Source: Chara braunii
Taxonomy: Eukaryota > Streptophyta > Charophyceae > Charales > Characeae
Assembly (NCBI GenBank): GCA_003427395.1
Contig: BFEA01000141.1
Location: forward strand, 2,668,969-2,699,170
DNA length: 30,202 nt
Direction: 5' to 3'
Shown: piece by piece, positions 29,401-30,202 of the stretch
Numbering within the stretch: position 1 is the stretch's first letter
Layout of the letters: each line of letters opens with the position of its first letter
The notes under the pieces: generated by a model
Databases searched by the model: none
What the model saw: only the letters and a program-made list of their open reading frames with translations
What the model was told of the DNA's origin: nothing
Program-made: the position numbers and the translations under genes

Positions 29401-30202
29401 AATCAACCGAAAGACTGATAGCGGTGTGGCACGCGACCTTGCGGTAGTGAACCTGGCATCACTGCGGGTTCGAGGGCGTCGGGCCTGCTGCGCAGCCAGC
29501 CACACATGCCTTGCGAAGCGGGTCCGGTGCAGTTCTTGGTGGTAGTAGTACCCCTTCAAATGAGAACTTAAAAGGTCGAAGTGGAGGTGGGTTCAATCTC
29601 GCATCTGCTGCTGGGATAGCCTGCCGCACTACGAAAAATGCGGCAGCCTCCCATGGGTACCCGCTGGCCCCACCCCGCTCAGGCATAGTTCACCATCTTG
29701 CATGCCCCAATGGCACGCTCACTCTCACACCTCTCACAACAGATGGTGGGGAGCGGACGATGCACCACATCGGTTGGCCCTTGGCCGACACCACCCACCT
29801 GTTGCAGCAGGTAGTGCACCTGTTTGGTGGGGCAGATCCCGCATGTTCCCTCGCTGGAGGCTTGAGCACGGATGTGGCTGCTATGGGGTTCCCTATAACC
29901 CGCAGCCTGTTGCCGTACCGCTACAGCCTCTCCACAATGACCCGGGCTGCTTTGCCTCTCTGCACCCGGGCACCGGTCACCATTTTTCGTGTCCCAACGA
30001 ACACGCTCACACACAAACCTCTCACAACAAATGGTGGGGAGCGGACGGTGCACCGCAAGGGCTGGCCCCGCCATTCAGCCTTTTCTCCTGCACCGTGGGC
30101 CAACCTGAAGGGCGCACACCCAAGGTCCCCGACTCCGGCGACGGCAATCTGTGCCCGGGAATACCGTAACAGAGCCCGACGCATCGGTCCCGACGTCAGC
30201 CT

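Larger units (their letters stand above)
10345..30202 (-). mobile_element. Giant-LTR, gag-only LTR retrotransposon (right end outside window)
   Basis: Two direct repeats of at least 7.1 kb, 10345-17410 and 23084-30202, share an exact left boundary beginning TGTCGAG. The bases left of that boundary are unrelated in the two copies. At 23063-23081 they read as a minus-strand primer-binding site for tRNA-Asp, two bases from the repeat. That is the geometry of a 5' LTR end on the minus strand. A minus-strand gag-like gene follows at 21089-19955. No RT, integrase or protease was recognised in the roughly 5.7 kb between the repeats, which suggests a non-autonomous element mobilised in trans. The 5-bp target-site duplication cannot be tested because the 5' end lies beyond 30202. 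Confidence 0.75.
23084..30202 (-). repeat. 5' LTR (copy B), truncated by window edge
   Basis: This partner of 10345-17410 starts with the same TGTCGAG next to the PBS. Copy-specific changes include a deletion after 23530 relative to copy A, extra blocks near 23920-23970 and 24278-24345, and a MITE at 25079-25199. From 25920 to the window end it is identical to copy A except for the missing 47-bp adapter block. The hairpin array recurs at 25711-26434, and the 90-bp duplication at about 29691-30069. Confidence 0.75.

Noticed and set aside
10345-30202. Plain tandem segmental duplication instead of LTRs
   Set aside because: The shared left edge starts TG and abuts a tRNA-Asp primer-binding site on the correct strand with a gag downstream, which a random duplication would not produce. 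The right end remains unseen, so this is not fully excluded.

Overview
The window looks like repeat-rich nuclear DNA from a eukaryote of the green lineage. Supporting signs are a Ty3/gypsy chromovirus with a C-terminal chromodomain, a second LTR retrotransposon with a tRNA-Asp type primer-binding site, a U6 snRNA relic, and no bacterial gene layout. The pol protein resembles those I recall from charophyte algae such as Chara; that is an impression, not a database result. I found no intact host protein-coding gene. The single N at 1522 and a sequencing-adapter junction at 16497-16534 show that this is an assembled draft sequence.

Layout. Bases 1-1830 are non-coding and packed with short perfect inverted repeats. 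Inside them is a complete type III hammerhead ribozyme (961-1013, + strand), and on the minus strand a 5'-truncated U6 snRNA fragment (1445-1502). Bases about 2125-7470 hold a decayed chromovirus on the + strand: gag with a CCHC knuckle, protease, RT/RNase H, integrase and a GPY/F plus chromodomain tail. It is broken by in-frame stops and frameshifts, and several catalytic or metal-binding residues are changed. No LTR pair could be identified for it. Bases 7471-10344 show no recognisable gene, only tandem repeats, hairpins and low-complexity tracts.

From 10345 to the window end lies a second, very large LTR element on the minus strand. Two direct copies of a sequence at least 7.1 kb long (10345-17410 and 23084-30202) share an exact TG start. 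The right-hand copy is preceded, after two bases, by a minus-strand PBS matching the 3' end of tRNA-Asp. The copies are therefore best read as giant LTRs: 23084-30202 is the 5' LTR, cut by the window edge, and 10345-17410 or beyond is the 3' LTR. Between them I see only a gag-like gene (19955-21089, frameshifted) and no RT or integrase, so the element looks non-autonomous. The LTRs contain a roughly 122-bp alternating tandem array, an internal 90-bp duplication, a hAT-like MITE present in only one copy, and an array of seven hairpins whose 20-21 nt loops are conserved while their stems change in a compensatory way.

Two features bear on data quality. The LTR copies differ by several percent up to 13081/25920 and then become identical for 4283 bp. 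In addition, copy A carries a Tn5/Nextera mosaic-end junction flanked by a 9-bp duplication. The most biologically interesting signals are the hammerhead ribozyme and the covarying hairpin array.
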